From: Shewanella hafniensis
GTDB lineage: Bacteria > Pseudomonadota > Gammaproteobacteria > Enterobacterales > Shewanellaceae
DNA length: 64,000 nt
Assembly: GCF_019655335.1 (NCBI RefSeq)
Contig: NZ_BPFD01000018.1
Span: forward strand, 1-64,000
Direction of reading: 5' to 3'
Shown: one piece after another, positions 23,533 through 32,855 of the stretch
How positions within the stretch are numbered: position 1 is the first letter of the stretch
Layout of the letters: every line of letters starts with the position of its first letter
Program-made: the position numbers and the translations under genes
Notes under the pieces: model-generated
What the model was told of the DNA's origin: nothing
Database searches by the model: none
The model's input: only the letters and a program-made list of their open reading frames with translations

Positions 23533-24513
23533 GTGTCAGAAATTGCGCTCTTGATTGGAGACTCAGACACCCTTGCCCGCCTGCGTACCGCACAGAGAAG
23601 ATATGTGCTTGATTTATTTAATGGTGTTTATGATCTTGAGTACGTAAACAATCGCCTACGGATTGGTTTAGTCCATAAACGCATTGGTGTTGAGCCCAAA
23701 CTTTACCTGTCTGCGGTACACACACTCAAGGAGTTGATCTATGCAGTGATCAACGGCTCAGTACAAGATGTACGTCAAGCCGAACGTATTCGAGCCGCAA
23801 TTGATAAACTCGTGCTGTTTGATGTCACACTAGTATTCGATACTTATATTCGCAGTTTAGTCTCCGAGATTGAGAACGCTAAGGATAAAGCCGAAAAATA
23901 TGCCCAAAGCATGGAAAGCAAAGTCAAAGAGCGAACCCAGCAGTTAGAAGAACTGTCGCAAACCGATCCCTTAACAGGTTTGCTCAATGTAAGGCACTTG
24001 CAAGAAACCGCAACTCGCATACTCAGAGCAGCCCAAAGACGCGCCGAGCCCGTATGTGTCATCTACTTAGATGTAGATGATTTTAAATTATTTAATGATA
24101 CCCAAGGCCACAGATCGGGTGATGAAGTACTGTGCGCCGTCGCCAAAGCAATTAAAGCCACTACTCGTGCCGAAGATTATTGCTTTCGTTATGGTGGAGA
24201 CGAGTTCTGTATCATCATGCCTAACTGCCGTGAAGAACAAGCCCGAGATAATTTCATCACTCGCTTCAATCAACAAATAAAACTCAGTTTAAACAATATT
24301 TCCTTAAGCTTTGGCATTATTGATACTGGCCCATATGAGTATGAAGAAGCCAACAGCTTAATTCATAAAGCCGATCAGCGAATGTATAGCTATAAACGTA
24401 CGTCCAAACAGCAGCAAACTATGGCGGCGGCAAATGACTTAGTATCAGAGAATAGTACCGCAGAAGTCCATCCAATCACTCAATCTCGCAGCATTGATAA
24501 AGCCGTCGAGTAA
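23533..24513 (+). CDS. diguanylate cyclase with partial globin sensor domain (3' part of a frame-shifted gene)
   Basis: The open frame gives 326 residues from GTG 23533. The N-terminal part is most of a globin-coupled sensor domain, including the proximal-His segment LVHKRIGVEPKLYLSAV. A coiled-coil linker follows (about 110-145, SEIENAKDKAEKYAQ..), then a GGDEF domain with the intact active-site GGDEF in RYGGDEF and an RxxD inhibitory I-site (RAED) five residues before it. It should therefore make c-di-GMP if expressed. The family resembles the O2-sensing DosC type. The frame is open upstream to ~23443 and encodes the missing globin helices, so the GTG start is probably not natural and the true gene began at 23354. 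Confidence 0.85.
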   Translation: MSEIALLIGDSDTLARLRTAQRRYVLDLFNGVYDLEYVNNRLRIGLVHKRIGVEPKLYLSAVHTLKELIYAVINGSVQDVRQAERIRAAIDKLVLFDVTLVFDTYIRSLVSEIENAKDKAEKYAQSMESKVKERTQQLEELSQTDPLTGLLNVRHLQETATRILRAAQRRAEPVCVIYLDVDDFKLFNDTQGHRSGDEVLCAVAKAIKATTRAEDYCFRYGGDEFCIIMPNCREEQARDNFITRFNQQIKLSLNNISLSFGIIDTGPYEYEEANSLIHKADQRMYSYKRTSKQQQTMAAANDLVSENSTAEVHPITQSRSIDKAVE

Positions 24514-24538
24514 CGTTGAAACCCACATTCGCCATTAA

Positions 24539-24554
24539 TGTTCCACGTGGAACA
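24539..24554. other. parS centromere-like site 1
   Basis: The perfect 16-bp palindrome TGTTCCACGTGGAACA is the gammaproteobacterial parS form bound by ParB. It lies between the GGDEF gene and tusA. ParA/ParB are encoded at 54.5-56.2 kb in this window and oriC is at ~51.5 kb. Confidence 0.9.
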
Positions 24555-24619
24555 TTAAATATCTAACATTCTATTGATAGAACATAGATGAAACCACATC
24601 ACAAATTGAAACCACCAAC

Positions 24620-24662
24620 TTGGTTTATCATGGGGGCTGGAGTAACATTAGATAATTCTGCT
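24620..24662 (+). promoter_or_regulatory. tusA promoter with HlyU/SqrR-type operator-like site
   Basis: -35 TTGGTT (24620-24625), a 17-nt spacer and -10 TAACAT (24643-24648). The segment ATTAGATAATTCTGCT (24647-24662) overlaps the -10. It matches the reverse complement of the palindrome at 14843-14858 in 14 of 16 positions, including 13 identical bases in a row. The link to the ArsR-family repressor is inferred. Confidence 0.55.
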
Positions 24663-24683
24663 TAACCGTTCAGTAGAGGTAAT

Positions 24684-24929
24684 ATGAACGACGCTTTCTC
24701 AACCGCACAGCATAGACTCGATGCTCTTGGTTTACGCTGCCCAGAGCCTGTAATGATGGTGCGTAAAACGGTAAGACAAATGGCTGCTGGCGAGACTCTG
24801 CTGATCATTGCCGATGATCCTGCTACAACGCGCGATATTCCAAGCTTTTGTGAATTTATGGATCACACCTTAATTGCCAGTGAAACCACACAAACGCCAT
24901 ATCAATATTTGATCAAAAAAGGACTTTAA
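24684..24929 (+). CDS. tusA: sulfur carrier protein TusA
   Basis: An 81-residue TusA orthologue, nearly the same length and sequence layout as E. coli TusA. The persulfide-carrying Cys19 is in the [10 protein letters not shown] motif, followed by [16 protein letters not shown]. TusA takes sulfur from IscS and passes it to TusBCD/TusE and MnmA for 2-thiouridine in tRNA, and also feeds molybdopterin synthesis. The ATG has AGAGGT 7 nt upstream. A MOSC gene follows 47 nt later. The promoter carries an operator-like site shared with the HlyU/SqrR-like repressor gene. Confidence 0.97.
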   Translation: MNDAFSTAQHRLDALGLRCPEPVMMVRKTVRQMAAGETLLIIADDPATTRDIPSFCEFMDHTLIASETTQTPYQYLIKKGL

Positions 24930-24976
24930 GTCGTATCCGTTAACGACTTAATCATGAACAAAGGATGTGAGAAACT

Positions 24977-25423
24977 ATGCCAAAACTGCTGGCGATTGCC
25001 TATAAAACTGTAAAGCGCGGCCCAATGAATGAAGTTCTCTGTGCCAATGTCACCCAACTCAGTGGCGTAGAGAAAGATGTGTTTGGTCGTCCAGGCAAAC
25101 GCCAAGTCACTGTGCTTTCTAAACTTCAGTGGCAACAGGCCTGTCATAGCATCGAGGCAGATTTACCTTGGACGACACGTAGAGCAAATCTTCTGGTTGA
25201 TGATCTCGTATTCAGCAGTGCCGATGTGGGTAAACATTTACAGATCGGTGAGTTGCGACTTGAAATCACAGGTGAGACCGACCCCTGTAAAAAGATGGAA
25301 ATAGCGCATGTCGGTTTAGAAGCCGCGCTCACGCCAGATTGGCGAGGTGGTGTAACCTGCCGAGTATTGAATGATGCCATGATCCACTTAGGCGATGAGA
25401 TCACTCTGCTTATTCCAAGCTAA
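24977..25423 (+). CDS. MOSC domain-containing protein
   Basis: A 148-residue single-domain MOSC protein: RRANLLVDDLVFSSADVG, then the beta-rich core ending GDEITLLIPS. The conserved MOSC cysteine is Cys104 in ETDPCKKM. MOSC domains, found in molybdenum cofactor sulfurases, YiiM and related proteins, bind Mo-cofactor or carry activated sulfur. Being just downstream of tusA fits a role in sulfur or molybdopterin handling, but the specific reaction cannot be told. It is cotranscribed with tusA and followed by a terminator. Confidence 0.9.
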   Translation: MPKLLAIAYKTVKRGPMNEVLCANVTQLSGVEKDVFGRPGKRQVTVLSKLQWQQACHSIEADLPWTTRRANLLVDDLVFSSADVGKHLQIGELRLEITGETDPCKKMEIAHVGLEAALTPDWRGGVTCRVLNDAMIHLGDEITLLIPS

Positions 25424-25475
25424 TTTTATTCCCAGCTATTCAGCCACTCTTAGCAAAATATCCATACTCCTCAGT

Positions 25476-25505
25476 AAAAAGAACCAAGTGACTTGGTTCT
25501 TTTTC
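25476..25505 (+). terminator. intrinsic terminator after the MOSC gene
   Basis: Inverted repeat AAAAAGAACCAAGT / ACTTGGTTCTTTTT around a central G. In RNA this gives a ~9-12 bp stem with flanking A and U tracts. Confidence 0.8.
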
Positions 25506-25687
25506 TGCTATGCCCGCTTTCTTATCTATATCGCCGTTACTTTTCCATTCCCTCGGTCATCAATTGAAACAGTATTTACGTTTTCCTTCTTTCCTATTTA
25601 TGCGATAACTAGACTAAGTATTAACAAAAGTTCATCTTAAAATTAATACCACTCAAGCAGTCCATAAGAACGATAACAGGAAGTGAC

Positions 25688-28600
25688 ATGTTGAAATCTA
25701 AACTGACCCCGCTTTATATCGCCCTCGCTCTAGGGATGAATACCCTCGCCGTTAACGCAGTAGAAACTAAGGAGGCCGAATGGAATGTTAACGCTCCAGC
25801 GAATGCACCCTTAGAGCAAGTCAAAATTGATGTGAATGAAGGCACTTGGATGAACCTGAGTGTTAGTCCAGATGGCAAGCATATTGTATTCGACTTACTC
25901 GGCGACATTTATCAAATCCCAGTATCAGGCGGTGAAGCTAAGCCATTAGCCCAAGGTATTGCTTGGCAGATGCAGCCCGTCTATAGCCCAGATGGTAAAC
26001 ATATTGCCTTTACCTCGGATGCCGATGGCGGCGACAACATTTGGATCATGGATGCCGATGGCAGTAATCCACGAACTGTTACTCAAGAAACATTCAGGCT
26101 GCTAAACAGTCCCGCTTGGAGCCCAGACTCCCAGTATCTTGTTGCCCGTAAGCATTTTACCGCCAGCCGCAGTTTAGGTGCGGGCGAAGTATGGCTATAC
26201 CACGTAGCGGGCGGCGAAGGCGTTAAACTGACTGAACGACCAAATGATCAAAAAGATTTAGGCGAACCCGCGTATTCACCCGATGGTCGCTATATCTACT
26301 TCAGCCAAGATGATACGCCAGGCAAAACCTTCCATTACTCAAAGGACTCAGTTAACGGTATCTACAAAATCAAACGTTATGATACCCAAACCGGTGATAT
26401 TGAAATCTTGATAGAAGGAACTGGTGGCGCGATTAGACCAACACCGAGTCCTGATGGCACTAAACTCGCCTATATAAAGCGTGATGACTTTAACTCATCA
26501 CTCTACCTGCTCGACCTCAAGTCTGGTGAAACCACTAAACTATTTGGCGAACTAGACCGTGATATGCAAGAGACTTGGGCAATCCACGGCGTCTACCCGA
26601 CTATGGCGTGGACTCAAGATAACAAGGATATTTTCTTCTGGGCTAAAGGAAAGATTAACCGCCTGAATATTGCTAGCAAAACACTCACAGATATCCCATT
26701 TAGCGTAAAAACTGAGTTAGCAGTACAACCCTCAGTACGCTTTAAGCAAGACATTGATAAAGACGTTTTCGATGTAAAAATGCTGCGTATGGCACAGGTT
26801 TCTCCCGATGGCAGTAAAGTCGCCTTCGAAGCACTGGGGAAGATTTGGTTAAAATCATTGCCCGATGGAAAAATGTCGCGCTTAACTGAACTCAGTAATG
26901 GGATTGAAGAACTGTATCCCCAATGGTCCCGCGATGGCAAAAATATTGTGTTCACCACTTGGAATGACCAAGACCAAGGAACAGTGCAAGTCATTAGCGC
27001 CAAAGGTGGCAAATCTAAGCAGCTAACATCTGAGCCAGGGAAATACGTTGAGCCCACCTTTTCACCCGATGGTGAACTCGTGGTGTATCGTAAAACCCAA
27101 GGTGGCAATCTCACACCTAAAACTTGGTCGCAAGAACCTGGACTCTATAAAGTCGATATCAAAGGCAAACAAAATAGCAAGATCAGTGCCGATGGCTACC
27201 AAGCTCAATTCGGTGCCAATACCGATCGCGTCTTTTTTATGAATAGCAGCGAAGATGATACACCACAGTTATCATCTATCAACTTAGATGGCTTCGATAA
27301 GCGAGTTCATTACAGCAGCAAGCATGCGACTGAATTTAGGGTTTCACCCGATGGTGAACAACTCGCCTTCGCTGAACGCTTTAAGGTTTGGGTGACACCT
27401 TTTGCTAAACACGGTGAAACCGTTGAGATTGGCCCCAATGCCAACAATCTGCCCGTAAGCCAATTAAGTGTCCGTGCCGGTGAAAGTATCAGTTGGAACA
27501 GTAAAAGCAACCAACTGTATTGGACGCTTGGCCCAGAACTTTATCAAGCCAAGGTTGATACTCGATATCTCAATAAAGATGAAAAGACTCAGCCAAGTAT
27601 TATCAATTTGGGCTTTACCGAAAAAGCCGATGTTCCACGTGGAACAATCGCCTTCGTCGGCGGCAAAGTGATTACGATGGAAGACGACCAAGTCATAGAT
27701 AATGGCGTGGTCATAGTTAAAGACAATCATATTGTCGCCGTAGGTAATGCCAATATCGCGATTCCTAAGGATGCGCAGATCATCGACATCAAAGGCAAAT
27801 CCATCATGCCAGGACTATTCGATGCCCACGCCCATGGACCGCAAGCTGATGATGAAATTGTGCCACAACAGAACTGGGCGCTTTATTCTGGTTTATCTTT
27901 GGGTGTCACCACGATTCACGATCCCTCGAATGACACGACAGAGATTTTTGCCGCTTCCGAACAACAAAAAGCCGGCAAAATCGTCGGTCCACGCATATTC
28001 TCCACCGGCACCATACTATATGGAGCGAATGCACCTGGCTACACATCACACATAGACTCGCTGGATGATGCCAAATTCCACCTTGAGCGTCTGAAAAAAG
28101 TCGGGGCCTTTAGCGTAAAAAGCTACAACCAACCACGTCGTAATCAGAGGCAACAAGTCATTGCCGCCGCTCGTGAACTTGAAATGATGGTTGTTCCTGA
28201 AGGTGGTAGTTTACTGCAGCATAACCTAACCATGGTTGCCGATGGCCATACAACGGTTGAGCACTCTTTGCCTGTCGCGGCGATTTATAACGATATCAAA
28301 CAATTCTGGAGCCAAACTAAAGTCGGTTACACGCCAACCTTAGTGGTTGCCTATGGCGGTATTTCAGGCGAAAACTACTGGTACGATAAAACCGATGTGT
28401 GGGCGCATCCACGTCTGTCTATGTATGTCCCCGCCGATATCTTGCAGGCGAGATCCATGCGACGCCCGCATGCACCAGATGGCCACTACAATCATTTCAA
28501 TGTTGCAAAAGTCGCTAACGAGCTCAATAAGTTAGGTGTTCATCCTAATATAGGCGCTCACGGTCAACGTGAAGGTTTAGCGGCACATTGGGAAATGTGG

Positions 28601-28876
28601 ATGTTCGCCCAAGGCGGCATGAGCAATATGGAAGTTTTGAAAACGGCCACCATTAATCCAGCGACGACCTTTGGCATGGAACAGCAACTCGGTTCTATCA
28701 AAGAAGGTAAGCTCGCAGACTTAATCGTTATTGATGGTGATCCATTGGCTGATATACGCGTCACAGATAAAGTCACTCATACTATGGTCAACGGCAAGCT
28801 TTTTAATGCTGAGACGATGAATGAGCTTAATGGGGATAAGGAAAAACGTAAGCCATTTTTCTTTGAGAAAATCTAA
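25688..28876 (+). CDS. periplasmic TolB-like beta-propeller / amidohydrolase fusion protein
   Basis: A 1062-residue exported protein. It has a signal peptide (about 1-25, cleavage near AVNAVE), a long PD40/TolB-like beta-propeller region (about 45-640) with at least eight SPDG-type repeats (SPDGKHIVF, SPDGKHIAF, SPDGRYIYF, SPDGTKLAY, SPDGSKVAF and others), and a C-terminal amidohydrolase domain (about 655-1045). The metal-binding DAHAHG (HxH at 714 and 716), VEHSL and NIGAHGQ are visible, with the closing ADLIVIDGDPL typical of the imidazolonepropionase-like subgroup. Such Shewanella proteins are annotated as amidohydrolases of unknown substrate. A parS palindrome is embedded at the propeller-hydrolase junction. 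Confidence 0.92.
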   Translation: MLKSKLTPLYIALALGMNTLAVNAVETKEAEWNVNAPANAPLEQVKIDVNEGTWMNLSVSPDGKHIVFDLLGDIYQIPVSGGEAKPLAQGIAWQMQPVYSPDGKHIAFTSDADGGDNIWIMDADGSNPRTVTQETFRLLNSPAWSPDSQYLVARKHFTASRSLGAGEVWLYHVAGGEGVKLTERPNDQKDLGEPAYSPDGRYIYFSQDDTPGKTFHYSKDSVNGIYKIKRYDTQTGDIEILIEGTGGAIRPTPSPDGTKLAYIKRDDFNSSLYLLDLKSGETTKLFGELDRDMQETWAIHGVYPTMAWTQDNKDIFFWAKGKINRLNIASKTLTDIPFSVKTELAVQPSVRFKQDIDKDVFDVKMLRMAQVSPDGSKVAFEALGKIWLKSLPDGKMSRLTELSNGIEELYPQWSRDGKNIVFTTWNDQDQGTVQVISAKGGKSKQLTSEPGKYVEPTFSPDGELVVYRKTQGGNLTPKTWSQEPGLYKVDIKGKQNSKISADGYQAQFGANTDRVFFMNSSEDDTPQLSSINLDGFDKRVHYSSKHATEFRVSPDGEQLAFAERFKVWVTPFAKHGETVEIGPNANNLPVSQLSVRAGESISWNSKSNQLYWTLGPELYQAKVDTRYLNKDEKTQPSIINLGFTEKADVPRGTIAFVGGKVITMEDDQVIDNGVVIVKDNHIVAVGNANIAIPKDAQIIDIKGKSIMPGLFDAHAHGPQADDEIVPQQNWALYSGLSLGVTTIHDPSNDTTEIFAASEQQKAGKIVGPRIFSTGTILYGANAPGYTSHIDSLDDAKFHLERLKKVGAFSVKSYNQPRRNQRQQVIAAARELEMMVVPEGGSLLQHNLTMVADGHTTVEHSLPVAAIYNDIKQFWSQTKVGYTPTLVVAYGGISGENYWYDKTDVWAHPRLSMYVPADILQARSMRRPHAPDGHYNHFNVAKVANELNKLGVHPNIGAHGQREGLAAHWEMWMFAQGGMSNMEVLKTATINPATTFGMEQQLGSIKEGKLADLIVIDGDPLADIRVTDKVTHTMVNGKLFNAETMNELNGDKEKRKPFFFEKI
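27631..27646. other. parS centromere-like site 2 (inside the amidohydrolase gene)
   Basis: A perfect TGTTCCACGTGGAACA within the coding sequence, encoding D-V-P-R-G-T at the linker between the propeller and hydrolase domains. Its codons are compatible with the protein, so the site is held without breaking the frame. Confidence 0.88.
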
Positions 28877-28953
28877 ACTCTATCCTCAAGGCTAGAATGG
28901 GAGAGTCGCTTTCCTGTTTTAATTATTTGGTTTAACCAGATATCACTCATAAA

Positions 28954-28991
28954 ATAAAAAAGCATGTTCCACGTGGAACATGCTTTTTTAT
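28954..28991. terminator. parS site 3 inside a bidirectional terminator-like palindrome
   Basis: The 16-bp parS (28965-28980) is the core of a 38-bp perfect palindrome: ATAAAAAAGCA on the left and its exact complement on the right. As RNA this would form a long GC-centred stem followed by six U on either strand. It lies between the convergent amidohydrolase and tag genes, so it can serve as the terminator for both as well as a ParB site. Confidence 0.85.
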
Positions 28992-29055
28992 CTCTAGACT
29001 TCTATTACCACAAGCCCCAACCCTACTTCAATATCGGCAAGCTCTGCGATTAATG

Positions 29056-29652
29056 TTAATCGTGGTTATGCTGAACGGTACAGGAATCAACACAGGCCTG
29101 ATAGGCAACACACTCGACCAGGTGATCATTCACCATACCCACTGCCTGCATAAAGGCATAACAAATTGTTGGGCCGACGAAATTAAATCCGAGTTTCTTT
29201 AAGGCTTTTGACATGGCTTCAGATTCTGGCGTTTGTGCAGGAACCTGTGACATGGCTGTAAACTGATTCACTATGGGCTTACCACCTACAAAGCTCCATA
29301 AGAAGGCAGAGAAATCCTTTCCATCGGCAGTATAGGCCAAATATCCTTTGGCATTCTTGATGATAGAGTTCACCTTCAAGCGATTACGCACTATGCCGGG
29401 ATTCAACATAAGTTCCTCCACTTTCGCCTCATCAAAGCCAGCAATCACTTCTGGTTCAAAATTAGCAAAGGCCTGTTCATAGTTTTGTTGTTTCTTCAGG
29501 ATAGTTATCCAAGATAATCCTGCCTGTTGACCGTCTAAACACAACTTAGCAAACAGCTCCTTAGGATCATAAACTGGTCGCCCCCACACTTTGTCGTGAT
29601 ACTCACGATATAAGGGATCATCACTTACCCAGCCACAACGGATCTCTTCCAT
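29056..29652 (-). CDS. tag: DNA-3-methyladenine glycosylase I
   Basis: Removes 3-methyladenine from alkylated DNA. The 198-residue protein begins MEEIRCGWVSDDPLY, with zinc ligand Cys near the N-terminus, a conserved YHDKVWG with a His ligand, and the C-terminal HLVEC and following Cys/His region that completes the zinc site. Aromatic base-pocket residues are seen in QAGLSWITILKK. The start at 29652 is fixed by homology; the frame extends into the divergent glyQ promoter but that part is not conserved. Confidence 0.95.
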   Translation of the reverse strand: MEEIRCGWVSDDPLYREYHDKVWGRPVYDPKELFAKLCLDGQQAGLSWITILKKQQNYEQAFANFEPEVIAGFDEAKVEELMLNPGIVRNRLKVNSIIKNAKGYLAYTADGKDFSAFLWSFVGGKPIVNQFTAMSQVPAQTPESEAMSKALKKLGFNFVGPTICYAFMQAVGMVNDHLVECVAYQACVDSCTVQHNHD

Positions 29653-29719
29653 GGCATATAACCTTATTGTTTTAATTAAGAAGGTAAAAAATAACCTACA
29701 TAAGCAGATATCTACAAGG

Positions 29720-29725
29720 TATAAT
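29720..29725 (+). promoter_or_regulatory. -10 element of the glyQS promoter
   Basis: A perfect TATAAT lies 45 nt upstream of the glyQ ATG in the gap shared with tag. No clear -35 is found at the right spacing. Confidence 0.45.
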
Positions 29726-29769
29726 CGAACCCATTTTCTATTCAGGCTGACGGCAGTAGACAAGTAGAC

Positions 29770-30675
29770 ATGACGACAAAACACGACGTAAAAACATTTC
29801 AGGGTTTCATTCTCACCCTGCAGGAATATTGGGCACAGCAAGGCTGTGCAATCGTTCAACCTCTAGATATGGAAGTCGGCGCGGGAACATTCCACCCACA
29901 AACTTTCCTGCGTTCTTTAGGGCCAGAACCTATGAGCAGTGCCTATGTGCAGCCATCGCGCCGCCCTACGGACGGTCGTTACGGTGAAAACCCTAACCGT
30001 CTGCAGCACTACTACCAATTCCAAGTCGTGTTGAAGCCTTCACCTGACAATATTCAAGAGCTGTATTTAGGCTCACTGCAAGCGTTGGGTATCGATACTC
30101 AAATCCACGATATCCGCTTTGTGGAAGATAACTGGGAATCACCAACACTAGGTGCTTGGGGCTTAGGCTGGGAAGTCTGGCTTAACGGTATGGAAGTAAC
30201 TCAGTTTACTTACTTCCAACAGGTTGGCGGCATCGAATGCAGCCCAGTCACAGGTGAAATCACCTATGGCCTAGAACGTCTGGCTATGTATATCCAAGGT
30301 GTTGATAGTGTTTATGATCTCGTTTGGACCGATGGTCCACTAGGCCTAATCACCTATGGCGATGTGTTCCATCAAAACGAAGTCGAGCAATCGACCTATA
30401 ACTTCGAGCACGCGGATGTGGATTTTATGTTCACCCTGTTCGATCAGTGCGAAAAAATGTGTCAGCATTTATTGTCGCTAGAAAAACCCTTACCTCTGCC
30501 CGCCTACGAGCAAGTGATGAAAGCCTCACACGCTTTCAACCTGCTCGATGCCCGCCATGCCATTTCAGTTACTGAGCGCCAACGCTACATCTTACGCGTT
30601 CGTACTATGGCGAAAGCGGTCGCTGAATCTTATTATCAGGCACGCGAAGCGCTTGGCTTCCCAATGTGTAAGTAG
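29770..30675 (+). CDS. glyQ: glycyl-tRNA synthetase alpha subunit
   Basis: The 301-residue catalytic subunit of the bacterial-type (alpha2beta2) glycyl-tRNA synthetase. Class II signatures are visible: [14 protein letters not shown] near the N-terminus, [25 protein letters not shown] (motif 2 region), and [22 protein letters not shown] (motif 3). It starts at ATG 29770; glyS follows 10 nt after the stop, the usual operon. Confidence 0.97.
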   Translation: MTTKHDVKTFQGFILTLQEYWAQQGCAIVQPLDMEVGAGTFHPQTFLRSLGPEPMSSAYVQPSRRPTDGRYGENPNRLQHYYQFQVVLKPSPDNIQELYLGSLQALGIDTQIHDIRFVEDNWESPTLGAWGLGWEVWLNGMEVTQFTYFQQVGGIECSPVTGEITYGLERLAMYIQGVDSVYDLVWTDGPLGLITYGDVFHQNEVEQSTYNFEHADVDFMFTLFDQCEKMCQHLLSLEKPLPLPAYEQVMKASHAFNLLDARHAISVTERQRYILRVRTMAKAVAESYYQAREALGFPMCK

Positions 30676-30685
30676 AGGTAAAAAC

Positions 30686-32755
30686 ATGAATTTTGAAAAC
30701 TTACTCATAGAGTTAGGCACGGAAGAATTACCACCTAAGTCACTGCGTAAACTGGCTGAATCCTTTTTAGCTAACTTTACTGAAGAACTCACCAAAGCCG
30801 ATTTAGCGTTCAGCTCAGCCGTTTGGTACGCAGCGCCACGTCGTCTGGCAATTAACGTCACTGAACTTGCCCTTGCACAAGCTGACAAAGTCGTTGAAAA
30901 ACGCGGCCCAGCAGTGAGTTCAGCATTCGATGCTGAAGGCAAACCGACTAAAGCCGCCGAAGGTTGGGCACGTGGTAATGGTATTACTGTTGAACAAGCC
31001 GAACGTTTAGTTACAGATAAAGGCGAATGGTTAGTCCATAACGCCAAAGTTGAAGGCGTCGAAACCAAAAGTTTGATCGCTGCTATGGCTCAACGTGCAC
31101 TCGATAAATTGCCCATTCCTAAGCCAATGCGTTGGGGCAATAATAAAACCCAATTTATTCGCCCTGTGCACACAGCAACTATGTTGTTAGGCAGTGAGTT
31201 GATTGAAGGTGAATTGCTGGGTATCAAATCGGCGCGCACTGTTCGCGGTCACCGCTTTATGGGGCTCAAGCAGTTTGAATTAGCCCATGCTGATCACTAC
31301 CTTGCCGACCTAAAAGAAAAAGGCAAAGTCATCGCCGATTACGAAAGCCGTAAAGCATTAATCAAAGCCGATGCCGAAAAAGCCGCCGCTAAGATTGGTG
31401 GCACAGCCGACATCGAAGATAGCCTACTTGAAGAAGTCGCCTCGTTAGTTGAATGGCCAGTGGTATTGACCGCCAGCTTCGAAGAAAAATTTCTAGCCGT
31501 ACCGTCTGAAGCTTTGGTCTACACCATGAAGGGCGATCAAAAATACTTCCCAGTCTTTGATGACGCGGGCAAGTTACTGCCAAACTTCATCTTTGTCGCT
31601 AACATAGAATCAAAAGATCCCGCGCAAATTATCTCTGGTAACGAGAAAGTCGTTCGTCCACGTTTGGCTGATGCAGAGTTCTTCTTTAATACCGATAAGA
31701 AGCACACGCTGGAATCACGTTTACCTAGCTTAGAAACCGTCCTGTTCCAACAACAGCTTGGTACCTTAAAAGACAAAGTGACTCGTATCTCTGCCCTAGC
31801 CGCCTTTATTGCCGAGCAAACTGGCGCGAATGCGGTTGATGCAGCCCGTGCGGGTTTGTTATCTAAAACCGATTTGATGACCAATATGGTGATGGAATTT
31901 ACCGATACTCAAGGCACTATGGGCATGCATTACGCCCGCCTCGATGGTGAAACCGAAGCGGTTGCGGTTGCAATGGAAGAGCAATACAAACCTAAGTTCT
32001 CTGGCGATACAGTGCCTAGTGCTGGCGTATCTTGCGCAGTCGCATTAGCAGATAAGCTCGATACTTTAGTCGGCATCTTTGGTATTGGCCAAGCGCCAAA
32101 AGGCGCAGCCGATCCCTTTGCCCTACGCCGCGCGGCGATTGGCGTGCTGCGTATTATCGTTGAGAACAAACTGCCACTGGACTTAGTAACGCTGATTGCT
32201 AAGGCTCAGGAACTCCACGGTACTAACTTAAGCAACGCAAACGCAGCAGAGGAAGTGCTTGAATTCTTAATGGCTCGTTTCCGTGCTTGGTATCAAGATA
32301 AAGGTATTGGTGTTGATGTGATCTTAGCCGTGCTAGCACGTCGCCCAACACGCCCTGCTGATTTTGATAGCCGTATCAATGCGGTATCACACTTTAGAAG
32401 CCTAGAAGCTTCTAGCGCCCTTGCGGCAGCGAACAAACGAGTATCCAACATTCTGGCTAAGGTTGAAGGTGCTTTACCGACAACGATCAATGCGAGTCTG
32501 TTAACCGAAGCCGCAGAGCAAGCATTAGCGGCCAAGTTGAACGAGCTGCAACCACAGTTGGCGCCTTTGTTTGCCAATGCCGATTACCAGCAAGCCTTAA
32601 CTTTGTTGGCTGGCCTACGTGAAAGCGTGGATCAGTTCTTCGAAGATGTGATGGTAATGGCAGATGATGAAGCGTTGAAAAACAATCGCTTAGCATTGTT
32701 GAATAATCTACGCGAGCAGTTCCTGCACGTAGCGGATATTTCACTACTGCAATAA
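30686..32755 (+). CDS. glyS: glycyl-tRNA synthetase beta subunit
   Basis: The 689-residue beta subunit that binds the tRNA and is needed for aminoacylation. The start [20 protein letters not shown] is the conserved beginning; the frame is open 46 codons upstream into glyQ but that is only overlap. It has the N-terminal glyS core, an HD-like domain with [11 protein letters not shown], and a C-terminal anticodon-binding-like (DALR-type) region. AGAGGTAA precedes the ATG, and a strong terminator follows. Confidence 0.97.
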   Translation: MNFENLLIELGTEELPPKSLRKLAESFLANFTEELTKADLAFSSAVWYAAPRRLAINVTELALAQADKVVEKRGPAVSSAFDAEGKPTKAAEGWARGNGITVEQAERLVTDKGEWLVHNAKVEGVETKSLIAAMAQRALDKLPIPKPMRWGNNKTQFIRPVHTATMLLGSELIEGELLGIKSARTVRGHRFMGLKQFELAHADHYLADLKEKGKVIADYESRKALIKADAEKAAAKIGGTADIEDSLLEEVASLVEWPVVLTASFEEKFLAVPSEALVYTMKGDQKYFPVFDDAGKLLPNFIFVANIESKDPAQIISGNEKVVRPRLADAEFFFNTDKKHTLESRLPSLETVLFQQQLGTLKDKVTRISALAAFIAEQTGANAVDAARAGLLSKTDLMTNMVMEFTDTQGTMGMHYARLDGETEAVAVAMEEQYKPKFSGDTVPSAGVSCAVALADKLDTLVGIFGIGQAPKGAADPFALRRAAIGVLRIIVENKLPLDLVTLIAKAQELHGTNLSNANAAEEVLEFLMARFRAWYQDKGIGVDVILAVLARRPTRPADFDSRINAVSHFRSLEASSALAAANKRVSNILAKVEGALPTTINASLLTEAAEQALAAKLNELQPQLAPLFANADYQQALTLLAGLRESVDQFFEDVMVMADDEALKNNRLALLNNLREQFLHVADISLLQ

Positions 32756-32786
32756 CGATACTAACGTTTTTAAAATATCGCTTTAT

Positions 32787-32815
32787 AAAAAACGCGCTCA
32801 TTAGCGCGTTTTTTA
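32787..32815. terminator. intrinsic terminator after glyS
   Basis: The stem AAAAAACGCGCT/AGCGCGTTTTTT with loop CATT is 32 nt after the glyS stop and faces the HDOD gene, so it may work in both directions. Confidence 0.88.
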
Positions 32816-32855
32816 TTGCCCTGATTTCTTATATCAAACGTATTACATGGCCTAA

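Noticed and set aside
29653-29859. N-terminal extension of the tag frame
   Set aside because: It runs across the glyQ promoter and start; the conserved MEEIRCGW start is at 29652.
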